Origin: Acidobacteriota bacterium
GTDB taxonomy: Bacteria > Acidobacteriota > Thermoanaerobaculia > UBA5066
Assembly (NCBI GenBank): GCA_029781975.1
Contig: JAKOVQ010000047.1
Span: 1 to 64,000, forward strand
Direction of reading: 5' to 3'
DNA: 64,000 nt
Made by a program: the position numbers and the translations under genes. The notes under the pieces are model-generated. The model worked only from the letters and a program-made list of their open reading frames with translations, was not told the DNA's origin and searched no databases. Of the stretch, positions 15,029 through 23,261 are shown piece after piece. The number at the start of each line of letters is the position of its first letter. The stretch's first letter is position 1.

Positions 15029-16348
15029 TCACTCCCCGGTCCCCACGGAAAGACGGACCGGCACCCCCTCCAGGGGCCATTTGGCCCGGATCCGGTTCTG
15101 GAGGAAGCGCTCGAAGGAGAAGTGGAGCTGCTCGGCCCGGTCGGCGAAGAGGCGGATGAGGGGGGGATCGGTCGCGACCTGGACGGCGTACCGGATCTTC
15201 AGGGGCCGGCCCGACCGGCCGCTGGGTGCCTGGACCTCGCACGCCTTCTGGACGACCCGGTTGAGCTCGCCGGTGGAGATCCGCGTCACCATCCGCTCCG
15301 CGAGGGCGTCGGCCTCGGGGAGGATCCTCGAGATGCCGCGCCCCGTCTTCGCCGAGACGGGGAGGAAGGCCGCCCCGCGCGCGAAGACGAAGCGGCGCTG
15401 GGCGTCCTCCTCGAGGGCCTTCTGGCGCGCGGGGTCCTTCTCCAGGAGGTCCCACTTGTTGGCCAGGAGGAGCATGCCGCGCCGCGCCTCCTCGGCGTAG
15501 CCGGCGACGTGGGCGTCCTGGGCCGTGACCCCTTCCTCGGCGTCGATGACGACGGCGGCGATCCGCGCGCGCTCCATCGACCGGCGGGCGGCGACGACGG
15601 AGAGCTTCTCGGCGGAGTCGGTCGTCTTCCCCTTCCGCCGGATGCCGGCGGTGTCGACGAGGAGGTAGCTCTTCCCCGCCCGCTCGGCGAGGACGTCCAC
15701 CGGGTCGCGGGTGGTGCCGGCGACCTCGGAGACCATGAGGCGCGGCGTGCCGAGGAGGCGGTTGACGATCGACGACTTGCCGACGTTCGGCCGGCCGACG
15801 ATGGCGATGGAGAGGGCGCCGGGGCGCGTCCCCGGGTCGACCGCGGGCGGGATCCTCGACTCGAGGGCGGCGAGGAGGTCCTCGTCGCCGATGCCGTGGA
15901 TGGCCGAGACGGGGAGGACCTCGTCGAAGCCGAGCTCGCTCCCTTCCGGCGCGTTCGACGCGGAGTCCTTCCGGTCGACCTTGTTCCACGCGACGAGGAC
16001 GGGCTTTCCCAGCGAGCGGAGGCGCTGGGCGATCCGGCGGTCCTCGGGGAGGAGGCCGTCCGAGCCGTCGACGACGAAGACGAGGAGGTCGGCGTCGGCC
16101 ACCGCCTGGAAGGCCATGTCGCGGGTGAGGGCGGCGAACCCGCCGGCCGCGTCGAGGTCGAGGCCGCCCGTGTCGACGAGACGGAAGGTGCGGCCATCGT
16201 CGGTGGCGACGTCCATCTCCAGCGCGTCGCGCGTCATCCCGGGGCGGTCGTGGACGAGGGCGCGCCGCGTCCCGCTGAGGCGGTTGAAGAGCGCCGACTT
16301 CCCCACGTTCGGGCGGCCGACGAGGACCACGGTGAAGGGGGACGTCAT
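15029..16348 (-). CDS. der: Ribosome biogenesis GTPase Der (EngA)
   Basis: The 439-residue protein has the signature tandem GTPase domains. The first carries P-loop GRPNVGKS (11-18), DTGG (59-62) and NKVD (122-125); the second carries GRPNVGKS (185-192), DTAG and NKWD. A carboxyl-terminal KH-like domain follows. Der is an essential factor for 50S subunit assembly in the cytoplasm. The length is normal for the family. The ATG at 16346-16348 overlaps the rnr stop codon by 4 nt (ATGA), which fixes the start and implies co-translation with RNase R. The frame is open further upstream but only inside rnr. Confidence 0.97.
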   Translation of the reverse strand: MTSPFTVVLVGRPNVGKSALFNRLSGTRRALVHDRPGMTRDALEMDVATDDGRTFRLVDTGGLDLDAAGGFAALTRDMAFQAVADADLLVFVVDGSDGLLPEDRRIAQRLRSLGKPVLVAWNKVDRKDSASNAPEGSELGFDEVLPVSAIHGIGDEDLLAALESRIPPAVDPGTRPGALSIAIVGRPNVGKSSIVNRLLGTPRLMVSEVAGTTRDPVDVLAERAGKSYLLVDTAGIRRKGKTTDSAEKLSVVAARRSMERARIAAVVIDAEEGVTAQDAHVAGYAEEARRGMLLLANKWDLLEKDPARQKALEEDAQRRFVFARGAAFLPVSAKTGRGISRILPEADALAERMVTRISTGELNRVVQKACEVQAPSGRSGRPLKIRYAVQVATDPPLIRLFADRAEQLHFSFERFLQNRIRAKWPLEGVPVRLSVGTGE

Positions 16349-18651
16349 CCGCGTCTCCTGCCGGCGCCGCGGCCGGGGGAGCCGCGCCGGCCGCCGGACG
16401 GGGCGCGCTCTCCCCTCTCCCGCCGCTCGCCCCGGGGCGGGCCGCCTCTCTCGTCGCGGGAGAGGCGCCGGGGGGAGACCTCGACCCCCTCGAGGTGGAA
16501 CTCGAGCTGGCGCTTGTCGGGGTCGGCGCGGAAGAGCGTCACACGGAGCGGGTCGCCGAGGCGGAAGACCTTGCCGGTGTCGACGCCGACGAGGCGGTGA
16601 CCGGCCTCCTCGTAGCGGAAGAAGTCGTTCCCGAGGACGTCGATCGGGACGAGGCCGTCGGCGTAGACCTCGTCGAGGAGGACGAAGAGGCCGAAGCCGG
16701 TGACCGCCGAGACGCGGGCGTCGAAGGCGTCGCCGACGCGCTTCTCGAGGAAGACGAACTTCTTCCACGCCTGCGCCTCGCGCTCGGCCGACTCGGCGCG
16801 CCGTTCCCGCTCGGAGGTGTGGGGCGCGGCCTCGTCGAGCCACATCGTCCGCCGGTCGGCCTCGTCGGCCGAGGGGGCACGGCGGGTGGCGATCCACTCG
16901 CAGAGAGCGCGGTGGACGACGAGGTCGGGATAGCGGCGGATGGGCGAGGTGAAGTGGGCGTAGTGCTCGGCGGCCAGGGCGTAGTGCCCGCGGCAGTCGG
17001 GCGCATAGAGCGCCTTCTTCTGGGAGCGGAGGACGAGCTCGTCGACGAACCGCTCCTCCGGCGTCCCCTCGGCCTGGTCGAGGATCCGCTGGAAGACCGC
17101 CGGGGTGATGTCCTCGTTCTCGGGCGGGAGGAGGATGCCGAAGGGCTCGAGGACCTCGCGCAGCTCGCCCAGCCTCCGCTCGTCCGGCTGGTCGTGGACG
17201 CGGTAGAGGGCCGGCATCGGGATCCCGTCGAGGTGCCTCGCCACGGCCTCGTTGGCGGCGAGCATCAGCTCCTCGATGAGCCGGTGGGCGACGTTCCGGG
17301 TGGCCTTGACGATGTCGACGACGTCACCCGACTCGCCGAGGATGAGGTCGGCGTCGGGGAGGTCGAAGTCGAGCGAGCCGCGACGCTCGCGGCGGCCCCG
17401 GAGGAGGGCGGCGGCGCGCGCCGCGCGCGGCAGGAGGGTCTTCACGTCGTCGGGGAGCCCCGCCGCCGCCTCCGCCCGCTCCTCGGCGCCGCCCTCGAGG
17501 AACGCGGCGGCGCAGGTGTAGGTGAGGCGCGCGCGGGAGCGGATGACGCTCCGGAAGAACTCGGCCTCCACGGTCTCGCCCCGCTCGTCGAGCGTCAGGA
17601 CGGCGGAGACGGTCCGCTTCTCCTCGCCGGGGCGGAGGGAGCAGAGGTCGTTCGAGAGCCGCTCGGGGAGCATCGGGATGGCGCGGTCGGGGAAGTAGAC
17701 CGAGGTCCCCCGCTCCCACGCCTCGGCGTCGAGCGCGGTGCCGGGCCTCACGTAGTGGGAGACGTCGGCGATGTGGACTCCGACCCGGAGCCTTCCGCCG
17801 GGGAGCTCCTCGACGCCGATGGCGTCGTCGAAGTCGCGGGCGGTCTCGCCGTCGATGGTGACGATCGTCTCGGAGGTGAAGTCCTTTCTCTCGCGGCGCT
17901 CCGCCTCGCCGATCTCGCTCCGCGCCGCCTCGGCCTCGGCGAGGACCGCGTCGGGGAAGGCGCGCGGGAGGCCCCACTTCCGGGCGACGACCTCCACGTC
18001 CACCCCCGGCTCGCCCGGGAAGCCGATCAGCTCGGTCACCTCGGCCGTGGCGGTCCGCCTGTCGTCGGGGAAGGAGAGGATCCGGCAGTCGACGTAGATC
18101 CCCTCCGGGGCGTCGAGGTCGAGGCCGTGGGGGACGCGGAAGAGGGCGTCGACCTTCGTGTCGAACGGGACGACGACGGTCCCTTCGGCGCCGCGGGCGA
18201 TCCGGCCGACGAGGGTCTCGCGCCGGCGGACGAGGACCTTCTCGACGACGCCGGTCTCGAGGGGTCCGCGGAAGTCGTGCTTCGGCTTCCGCCGCTCGAC
18301 GTGGACGAGGACGACGTCGCCGTCCAGCGCCCCCGCGAGGCCGCCGCGCGCGATCGGGAGGTCGGGGACCCCCTTCTCGCCCGAGAGGAGCCAGCCGCGC
18401 CCCTCGCCCCGGACGGCGATCCGCCCGGCCTTGTAGCTGGTGAACTCGATCAGGGAGAGCTTCTGGCCGCGGACGCGGACGACGGCGCCGCGCCTCTCGA
18501 GGCGGGCGACGGCGAGGCGGAGGGCCTCGAGGCTCTCCTCGTCCGCGTCACGGCCGAAGAGGCCGCGCGCGAGGTCGGTCAGGGAGACGATGCGGGAGCC
18601 CCGCGGCTTCAGGGCCGCGAGGACCTTCTCTTCGAGGTTCTCGGAATTCAA
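16345..18651 (-). CDS. rnr: Ribonuclease R (RNase II/RNB family 3'-5' exoribonuclease)
   Basis: The order is winged helix/cold-shock domains (1-220), a catalytic RNB domain with TARDFDDAI and a long VHIADVSHYV segment, and a C-terminal S1 domain (VSAVTGFGLFVLLDEVYADGL). An Arg/Gly-rich basic tail of about 50 residues is typical of RNase R. The enzyme degrades structured RNA. The frame remains open upstream through the tRNA-Leu gene, so the start must lie after it. I favour TTG at 18649-18651, preceded by a purine-rich AGAAGAGAG and giving LNSENLEEKVL and 768 residues; this choice is uncertain because no ATG or GTG is close. The gene overlaps der by 4 nt. Confidence 0.92.
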   Translation of the reverse strand: MNSENLEEKVLAALKPRGSRIVSLTDLARGLFGRDADEESLEALRLAVARLERRGAVVRVRGQKLSLIEFTSYKAGRIAVRGEGRGWLLSGEKGVPDLPIARGGLAGALDGDVVLVHVERRKPKHDFRGPLETGVVEKVLVRRRETLVGRIARGAEGTVVVPFDTKVDALFRVPHGLDLDAPEGIYVDCRILSFPDDRRTATAEVTELIGFPGEPGVDVEVVARKWGLPRAFPDAVLAEAEAARSEIGEAERRERKDFTSETIVTIDGETARDFDDAIGVEELPGGRLRVGVHIADVSHYVRPGTALDAEAWERGTSVYFPDRAIPMLPERLSNDLCSLRPGEEKRTVSAVLTLDERGETVEAEFFRSVIRSRARLTYTCAAAFLEGGAEERAEAAAGLPDDVKTLLPRAARAAALLRGRRERRGSLDFDLPDADLILGESGDVVDIVKATRNVAHRLIEELMLAANEAVARHLDGIPMPALYRVHDQPDERRLGELREVLEPFGILLPPENEDITPAVFQRILDQAEGTPEERFVDELVLRSQKKALYAPDCRGHYALAAEHYAHFTSPIRRYPDLVVHRALCEWIATRRAPSADEADRRTMWLDEAAPHTSERERRAESAEREAQAWKKFVFLEKRVGDAFDARVSAVTGFGLFVLLDEVYADGLVPIDVLGNDFFRYEEAGHRLVGVDTGKVFRLGDPLRVTLFRADPDKRQLEFHLEGVEVSPRRLSRDERGGPPRGERRERGERAPSGGRRGSPGRGAGRRRG

Positions 18652-18687
18652 CTCTCTTCTCGGGATCCGTCCACCGGGGGGCGGACA

Positions 18688-18776
18688 TGGTGCGAAAGGG
18701 GGGACTCGAACCCCCACGGCTGTTGAGAGCCACAAGGTCCTGAGCCTTGCGCGTCTACCAATTCCGCCACTTTCGC
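18688..18776 (-). tRNA. tRNA-Leu (anticodon CAG)
   Basis: The minus strand gives a class II cloverleaf. The acceptor pair is GCGAAAG/CTTTCGC, the anticodon stem CAAGG/CCTTG encloses loop CTCAGGA with anticodon CAG, and there is a long variable arm, T-arm GGGGG-TTCGAGT-CCCCC and encoded CCA (18688-18690). It lies 36 bp upstream of the proposed rnr start. Confidence 0.95.
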
Positions 18777-18833
18777 ACGGACGGGAAAGGGAGGATAGCC
18801 GCGAACCCCTGACCCGTCAACGCGGCAGCGAGA

Positions 18834-19175
18834 TCAGCCCGCCAGGTAGGCGAGCGCGGCGTCGTCGTCCGGGAAGATCCGGATGAGGGTGTCGAGGCGG
18901 GTCAGGCGGAGGAGGGCGACGACCCGGTCCTTGGGGCGGACGATGGCCATCCGGCGCTTCTTCTCCTCGAAGCGCTGGAGGTAGCCGATCAGCTCGCCGA
19001 GGCCGGTGGAGTCGAGGGTGTCGATCTTCTCGAAGTCGAGGAGGACGGGCCCCTCGTCCTCGCGGAGGACCTTCTCGAGGAAGTCCGAGAACTGCCTGGC
19101 GCTCTCCCCCAGCTTGACGACCCCCTGGATCCTCAGGATCGTCGTGCCGGACCGGCGCTCGCGGAAGATGATCAC
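18834..19175 (-). CDS. STAS-domain protein (anti-sigma factor antagonist-like)
   Basis: The 113 residues form one STAS domain. They contain the LLDFEKIDTLDSTGLGELIGYL region (about 56-77) with the D-S-T-G-L-G loop whose Ser is the usual phosphorylation site in SpoIIAA-type proteins. Such proteins bind anti-sigma factors or other partners in a phosphorylation-dependent way; no kinase or anti-sigma partner is encoded next to it. The GTG at 19175 overlaps the stop codon of the PilZ gene (GTGA), fixing the start. It is the last gene of the acyl/glycan operon starting at 23978. Its inclusion suggests a regulatory output or localisation role for that operon. Confidence 0.88.
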   Translation of the reverse strand: MIIFRERRSGTTILRIQGVVKLGESARQFSDFLEKVLREDEGPVLLDFEKIDTLDSTGLGELIGYLQRFEEKKRRMAIVRPKDRVVALLRLTRLDTLIRIFPDDDAALAYLAG

Positions 19176-19894
19176 GCCCCCTCCCGTCCGGCGGCCTCGC
19201 GGCTGGAGACGTAGCGGCCGATCCGCTCCCGGTCGCGGGCGGAGAGCTCGAGGAAGCGGATGCCGTAGGCCGGGTGGTAGGCGTTCCCCTCGTTCGCGCG
19301 CCGGGCCACCTGGCCGCGGCTCCTCACGGACGCGGGGTCCTCCGGGAGGAAGAACTCCAGCTCGACGATCCGGCCGAGGTGGAGGGCCCCCTCCGTCTCG
19401 ATGAGGATGCCGTTGACCGAGACGTTGAGGGTGCGGCCGACGACGGCGGTCGATCCCTCGCGGATCTCCCGGACCCTCACGATCGACTGGACGACCTTCC
19501 GCGCGGCCACCTCGGTGAGGCGGCGCGCCTTGTGGAGGATCTCCTCGGCCGGGAAGGGGGCGACGACGAAGTCGTTGATCCCCGCCACGAGGCACTCCTC
19601 GAGATGCGGGGCCCCGGCCGGGAGGACGACGAGGAGCGACACCCTCCGCCACGCCTCGCGCTCCCTCAGCGCCCGGGCGACGGCGATCCCGCCCTCGGGC
19701 CCGAAGGCCTCGTCGACGACCAGGAGGTCGGGCGGCCCGGCGAGCGCGTCGAGCTCCGGGAGGGTCGAGACGCGCGCCGTGGAGAAGCCGGCCCCGGAGA
19801 GGATCGGGAGGACGGCGACGGTCGGCGCGCCCTGCGGCGCGGCGACGACGACGCTCCGGGGGCCCTCGGCAGGCTCCGGGGCGTCGGCGCTCAC
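19172..19894 (-). CDS. Receiver-like plus PilZ domain protein
   Basis: The 240-residue protein has an amino-terminal domain resembling a response-regulator fold (VVVAAPQGAPTVAVLPILSGAGF to about residue 125). It has a DLLVVDEAF strand where a phospho-Asp might sit and a late K/F switch region that looks degenerate. A PilZ domain (about 135-235) follows, with R-x3-R-like residues (RVREIRE) and an N-x-S-x-x-G motif (LNVSVNGILIE). PilZ domains bind cyclic di-GMP. The protein probably senses c-di-GMP for surface glycan, motility or lipid output. It starts with GTG at 19894, overlapping the stop of the FabZ-like gene, and overlaps the STAS gene at its own stop. Confidence 0.85.
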   Translation of the reverse strand: MSADAPEPAEGPRSVVVAAPQGAPTVAVLPILSGAGFSTARVSTLPELDALAGPPDLLVVDEAFGPEGGIAVARALREREAWRRVSLLVVLPAGAPHLEECLVAGINDFVVAPFPAEEILHKARRLTEVAARKVVQSIVRVREIREGSTAVVGRTLNVSVNGILIETEGALHLGRIVELEFFLPEDPASVRSRGQVARRANEGNAYHPAYGIRFLELSARDRERIGRYVSSREAAGREGA

Positions 19895-20301
19895 GGCGCC
19901 TCCCCCTTCCGGACGGTGACGGCGCCGGAAGCCACCCGGCGCCCGTCGGCGTCGGTGACGACCCCCTCGAACCGGACCACGGGCCCGAGGCGCGCGGCGA
20001 GGGTGACGTCCACCTCCAGGGCGTCCCCCGCCTCCGGGGGACGGTCGACGACGAAGTCGGAGAAGCCGGCGAGGAAGCCGCTCCGCCCGATCCCCGGGTC
20101 CCCTCCCTCGAGGAGGAGGGCGGCCTGGGCGATCATCTCGGCGAGGGTGAGGGGAGGGATGCGACCGTCGGGGCCGACGGCCCGGCCTCCCGCGGAGATC
20201 AGCGCCCGGACGCGTCCCGAAGCCGGCCCCCGCCTCTCCAGCGTCCGGTCGACGAACCGGAACGGGTAGACGTGGGGCAGCGGCTCCGGCGCCGGGGTCA
20301 C
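19891..20301 (-). CDS. FabZ-like hotdog-fold 3-hydroxyacyl-ACP dehydratase
   Basis: The 136 residues fit a single hotdog domain. An LPHVYPFRFVDR opening carries the conserved His of FabZ (LPHRYPFLLVD pattern), and LAEMIAQAALLL supplies the catalytic Glu and central helix. FabZ enzymes dehydrate 3-hydroxyacyl-ACP in fatty-acid elongation. The usual PG-x-F segment between them is replaced by PDGRIPPLT, so substrate range may differ; proteins of this kind also appear in aryl-polyene and special lipid clusters. GTG start overlapping the ACP stop by 4 nt. Confidence 0.85.
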   Translation of the reverse strand: MTPAPEPLPHVYPFRFVDRTLERRGPASGRVRALISAGGRAVGPDGRIPPLTLAEMIAQAALLLEGGDPGIGRSGFLAGFSDFVVDRPPEAGDALEVDVTLAARLGPVVRFEGVVTDADGRRVASGAVTVRKGEAP

Positions 20302-20567
20302 GCGGCCTTCGACTCGATGAACGCGCAGAGCGCGTCGACGGACGCGAAGGCCTTCACGCCGACCTCCTCGTCCTGCACCTTGATGCCGAACTCCTTCTCG
20401 ATGCCGAGGACGAGCTCCAGGGCGTCGATCGAGTCGAGCCCGAGGCCTTCCGCGCTGTCGCCGAAGAGAGGCGCGCTGCTCGCGATCGACGCCGGATCGA
20501 TCTCGAGCTTCAGCTGGCGGACGATCAGCTCCTTGACGCGCCGGTCCAGATCCTGACCCTGATCCAT
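20298..20567 (-). CDS. Acyl carrier protein
   Basis: The 89-residue acidic protein has the four-helix ACP pattern with the phosphopantetheine attachment motif GLDSIDALEL (Ser at about residue 46). The amino-terminal helix DRRVKELIVRQLKLEID matches the group of dedicated, non-housekeeping ACPs better than AcpP, which is usually about 78 residues. It carries the growing acyl chain for the neighbouring FabD, FabG and FabZ-like enzymes. There is an 85-bp gap to fabG upstream, the only real break in the operon, and it could hold an internal promoter. Its stop overlaps the dehydratase start. Confidence 0.93.
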   Translation of the reverse strand: MDQGQDLDRRVKELIVRQLKLEIDPASIASSAPLFGDSAEGLGLDSIDALELVLGIEKEFGIKVQDEEVGVKAFASVDALCAFIESKAA

Positions 20568-20652
20568 TCGAACTCCTCCCGGGGAACCGGGTGACGAAGT
20601 ATACGGGGAGCCACGGGACCCGTGGGGCCGCGGGCGCCGCCGGAAGCGCCGG

Positions 20653-21396
20653 TCAGCCGACGAAGCCGCCGTCGACGCGGATGGTCTGCCCCGTGAGGTA
20701 GGCCGCGCCGTCGGAGCAGAGGAACGAGATGATCGGCGCGATGTCGTCGGGCTCGCCGAAGCGGCGCATCGGGATCCGCTTCAGGAAGTCCTCGCGCGCC
20801 TCCGGGGTGAGAAACGAGATCATCTCCGTCTCGACGAACCCGGGCGCGATGCAGTTGACGGTGACGCCGTAGGGGCCGACCTCGGCCGCCAGGGACTTGG
20901 TGAACGAGACGAGCGCCCCCTTGGCCGCGGAGTAGTTCGTCTGCCCCGCGCTCCCGGAGAACGCGGCGAGGGACGAGATGTTGACGATCCGCCCCCAGCG
21001 GCGGCGGAGCATCCCCCGGATCACGGCCTTGGTGGAGCGGAACGTCCCGCCGAGGGCGGTGTCGACGACGGCGTCCCAGCTCGCCTCGGGCATCAGGGCG
21101 AAGAGGCCGTTCTTCAGGACGGCGGCGTTGTTGACGAGGACGTCCACCCCCCCGCGCTCGGCGTCGAGGCGGTCGGCCAGGGCCTCGAGCGCCTCGCGGG
21201 ACGTGGCGTCGGCCTGGACGGCCTCGCCCGATCCCCCGGCCGAGCGGATCGCCTCGACCACCTTCCCGGCACCGGCGGCGTCCGCCCGGTAGCTGACGAC
21301 GGCGTGCATGCCGTCGGCCGCGAGACGGCGCGCGATGGCCGCTCCGATCCCCCGCGAGCCCCCGGTCACCCAGGCGACCTTCTGCCGCTCCGTCAC
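20653..21396 (-). CDS. fabG: 3-oxoacyl-ACP reductase (SDR family, FabG-like)
   Basis: The 247-residue protein is a classical short-chain dehydrogenase. It has NADP-binding TGGSRGIG (10-17), an NNAA motif, catalytic Ser (NISSLAAF), Y-x-x-x-K (TNYSAAKGA) and a PGFVETEM stretch after the active site. FabG reduces 3-oxoacyl-ACP with NADPH. Its position between FabD-like and ACP genes supports an acyl-ACP substrate. The GTG at 21396 overlaps the FabD-like stop by 4 nt (GTGA). Homology starts right at this codon, so longer starts in this open frame are not used. Confidence 0.93.
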   Translation of the reverse strand: MTERQKVAWVTGGSRGIGAAIARRLAADGMHAVVSYRADAAGAGKVVEAIRSAGGSGEAVQADATSREALEALADRLDAERGGVDVLVNNAAVLKNGLFALMPEASWDAVVDTALGGTFRSTKAVIRGMLRRRWGRIVNISSLAAFSGSAGQTNYSAAKGALVSFTKSLAAEVGPYGVTVNCIAPGFVETEMISFLTPEAREDFLKRIPMRRFGEPDDIAPIISFLCSDGAAYLTGQTIRVDGGFVG

Positions 21397-22391
21397 GCGA
21401 CTCCCTCCGACCGGACCGGGTCCCGCGGATGCCCGGCTCCGGGCGCCCGGGCCGCCGCGGCGCTCGCGAGGGCCGCGAGGGCCGCGAGGGATGTCGGGTC
21501 CTCGGCGACGGACGGCCGCGCGGAGCGGAGCGTCCACCTCAGCATCTTCGCCAGGACGTCGCCCGGCCCGGCCTCGACGAAGCGCTGGTGGCCGTCGGCC
21601 GCGAGGGAACGGAGGACCGCCTCCCACCGCGAGCGGGAGGCCAGCTGGCGCCCGAGGACGCGCGCGGCCTCGGCGGCGTCGCCCACCCGCCTCCCGAGCA
21701 TCGGGGCGTAGAGCGCCGCGGTACCCGGCCACCGGAGGCGGACCCGGCTCCTCACGAACGCCTCGAGGCGGTCGGCGACCGGCTCGAGGAGCGGGGAGTG
21801 CATCGGCCGCCCGAGCGGCAGGAGATCGGCCCGGAGGGCCCGGGGCTCGAGCGCCCGGAGGACTTCCACCACGAGGCCCCGGTCGCCGCTGACGACCTGC
21901 TGCTGGGGGGCGTTCTCGGTGCCGACGGCGACCCCCGCGGATGCGCCGCCCAGGGCGGACACGGCGGCCTCGACCTCCTCGACCGGGAGGCCGATCACGA
22001 ATCCCATCCCCCCGGGCCGGCCGTCCTCGCGGAGGAGCCGCTCGGCCTCGAGGAGGACGTCGAGCGCCTGGAAGCGGTCGAGGACGCCCGCCGCGACGTA
22101 CGCGGCGTAGGTCCCGAGGCTGTACCCGGCGGCGGCGGAGGGGCGGAGCCCGTGCTCGGCGTCGAGGACGTCGAGGACGGCGACGGAGACGGCGAAGACC
22201 CCCGCCTGGGCGGGGAGGTCCTCGTGGAGCGCGGGCGACCCCTCGCCGAAGAACGTCGCGGAGAGGTCGAAGCCGGAGCGGCGCGACACCTCTCCGAACC
22301 ACGCGGCCACGGAGTCGTGACGGGCGGCGAGCGCCTCGCCCATTCCCGCCTTCTCCGAGAGCTGCCCCGGGAAGAGGGCGGCGAAGCTCAA
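21393..22391 (-). CDS. FabD-like ACP S-malonyltransferase with a GYSLG active site
   Basis: The 332-residue acyltransferase starts with FAALFPGQ and carries a nucleophile elbow GYSLG instead of the usual GHSLG, with the second active-site His in PMHSPLL. FabD moves malonyl groups from CoA to ACP. The His-to-Tyr change beside the active Ser is unusual and could change acyl selectivity; it is visible directly. The proposed TTG start (22389-22391) overlaps the deacetylase stop codon (TTGA) and places the conserved FPGQ motif at residues 7-10, as in family members. The long open frame upstream lies within the deacetylase gene and is not coding. The Ala-rich carboxyl tail is longer than usual. Confidence 0.88.
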   Translation of the reverse strand: MSFAALFPGQLSEKAGMGEALAARHDSVAAWFGEVSRRSGFDLSATFFGEGSPALHEDLPAQAGVFAVSVAVLDVLDAEHGLRPSAAAGYSLGTYAAYVAAGVLDRFQALDVLLEAERLLREDGRPGGMGFVIGLPVEEVEAAVSALGGASAGVAVGTENAPQQQVVSGDRGLVVEVLRALEPRALRADLLPLGRPMHSPLLEPVADRLEAFVRSRVRLRWPGTAALYAPMLGRRVGDAAEAARVLGRQLASRSRWEAVLRSLAADGHQRFVEAGPGDVLAKMLRWTLRSARPSVAEDPTSLAALAALASAAAARAPGAGHPRDPVRSEGVA

Positions 22392-23254
22392 GCGGCCACC
22401 CCGGGCGCCTCTCGCGGCCCGCGGGCGGCGCCCGAGACGACGGCCGAGAGCGGGACCGTCGGCGTCGCCTCGCAGAGGCGCGCGAGGCGCGGCAGGACCC
22501 GACCGCGCCCCGCGAAGTGGACGAGCCGCGGGATCGGGGAGAGCTCCATCGCCGGGTGGTCGGGGTCGACCTCCCACGGGTGGACGTAGAGGACCGCCGG
22601 AATGCCGGACTCGCTGGCCGCGGCCATGGCCCTTCGCACCCGCGATTCGCGCGAGAGGCGCGCAGTCCAGCCCCCTCCCAGCATCGCCGGGAAGCCGAAG
22701 AACGTCCCGACGAGGGGCGGGACCTCGAGGATCGGCCCGGGGGAGGTGTGGAGGAGGGTCGGCCGGGTGGGGTTCCCGCGATCGCCGATCGGCGGGACGG
22801 CCTGGAGGGAGGAGTCGACGGTGAACCCCTCCTCGACGAGGAGGGCGAGGGCGGGGCTGTCGGCCCTGCGGAGCGACCACTCCGGCGCCCGGAACGCGGT
22901 GACGGCCCGCCCCGAGACGTCCTCGACGGCGGCCTTCCCGGCCCTCACGTCCGCCCGGAAGGCGTCGAGAGAGACCTCGTCGGCCCGGACGTGGAGGTCT
23001 CCGTGGCACCCGACCTCGTGCCCCTCCCGGACGATCCGGGCGAGGAGGGAGGGGTGGCGGCGGGCGATCCAGCCGAGGACGAAGAAGGTGGCGCGCGAGC
23101 GGGTCCGGGCGAGGAGGTCGAGGAGGAGCTCCGTGGACGGCCCGACCCGGGAGGGGAACCCGTCCCAGCGGGCCGGGTCGCCGTAGAGGGGGTGGCCGCA
23201 GACGTGGAACCACTCCTCCAGGTCCACCGTCAGAACGGGGTTCGGGGCGGCCAT
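22388..23254 (-). CDS. Polysaccharide deacetylase (NodB-type, with DUF3473-like tail)
   Basis: The 288-residue protein opens with LTVDLEEWFHV (catalytic DxEE-type start), followed by ATFFVLGW, HEVGCHGDLH (metal-binding HxxxH-type motif) and FRAPEWS. These are the five-motif layout of NodB/XrtA-locus deacetylases that end in a DUF3473 domain (VLYVHPWEVD). Such enzymes remove acetyl groups from extracellular polysaccharides and are frequent in exosortase-linked glycan loci. No signal peptide is visible, typical for this subgroup. ATG start at 23254, seven bp after the GT2 stop. Its stop overlaps the FabD-like TTG start. Confidence 0.92.
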   Translation of the reverse strand: MAAPNPVLTVDLEEWFHVCGHPLYGDPARWDGFPSRVGPSTELLLDLLARTRSRATFFVLGWIARRHPSLLARIVREGHEVGCHGDLHVRADEVSLDAFRADVRAGKAAVEDVSGRAVTAFRAPEWSLRRADSPALALLVEEGFTVDSSLQAVPPIGDRGNPTRPTLLHTSPGPILEVPPLVGTFFGFPAMLGGGWTARLSRESRVRRAMAAASESGIPAVLYVHPWEVDPDHPAMELSPIPRLVHFAGRGRVLPRLARLCEATPTVPLSAVVSGAARGPREAPGVAA

Positions 23255-23261
23255 CCCCGGA

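Noticed and set aside
15029-16897. der start far upstream within rnr
   Set aside because: The upstream part is a shadow frame of rnr; der begins at the ATG overlapping the rnr stop.
18652-18735. Longer start for rnr at 18735
   Set aside because: It would run through the tRNA-Leu gene; the added residues do not look like RNase R.
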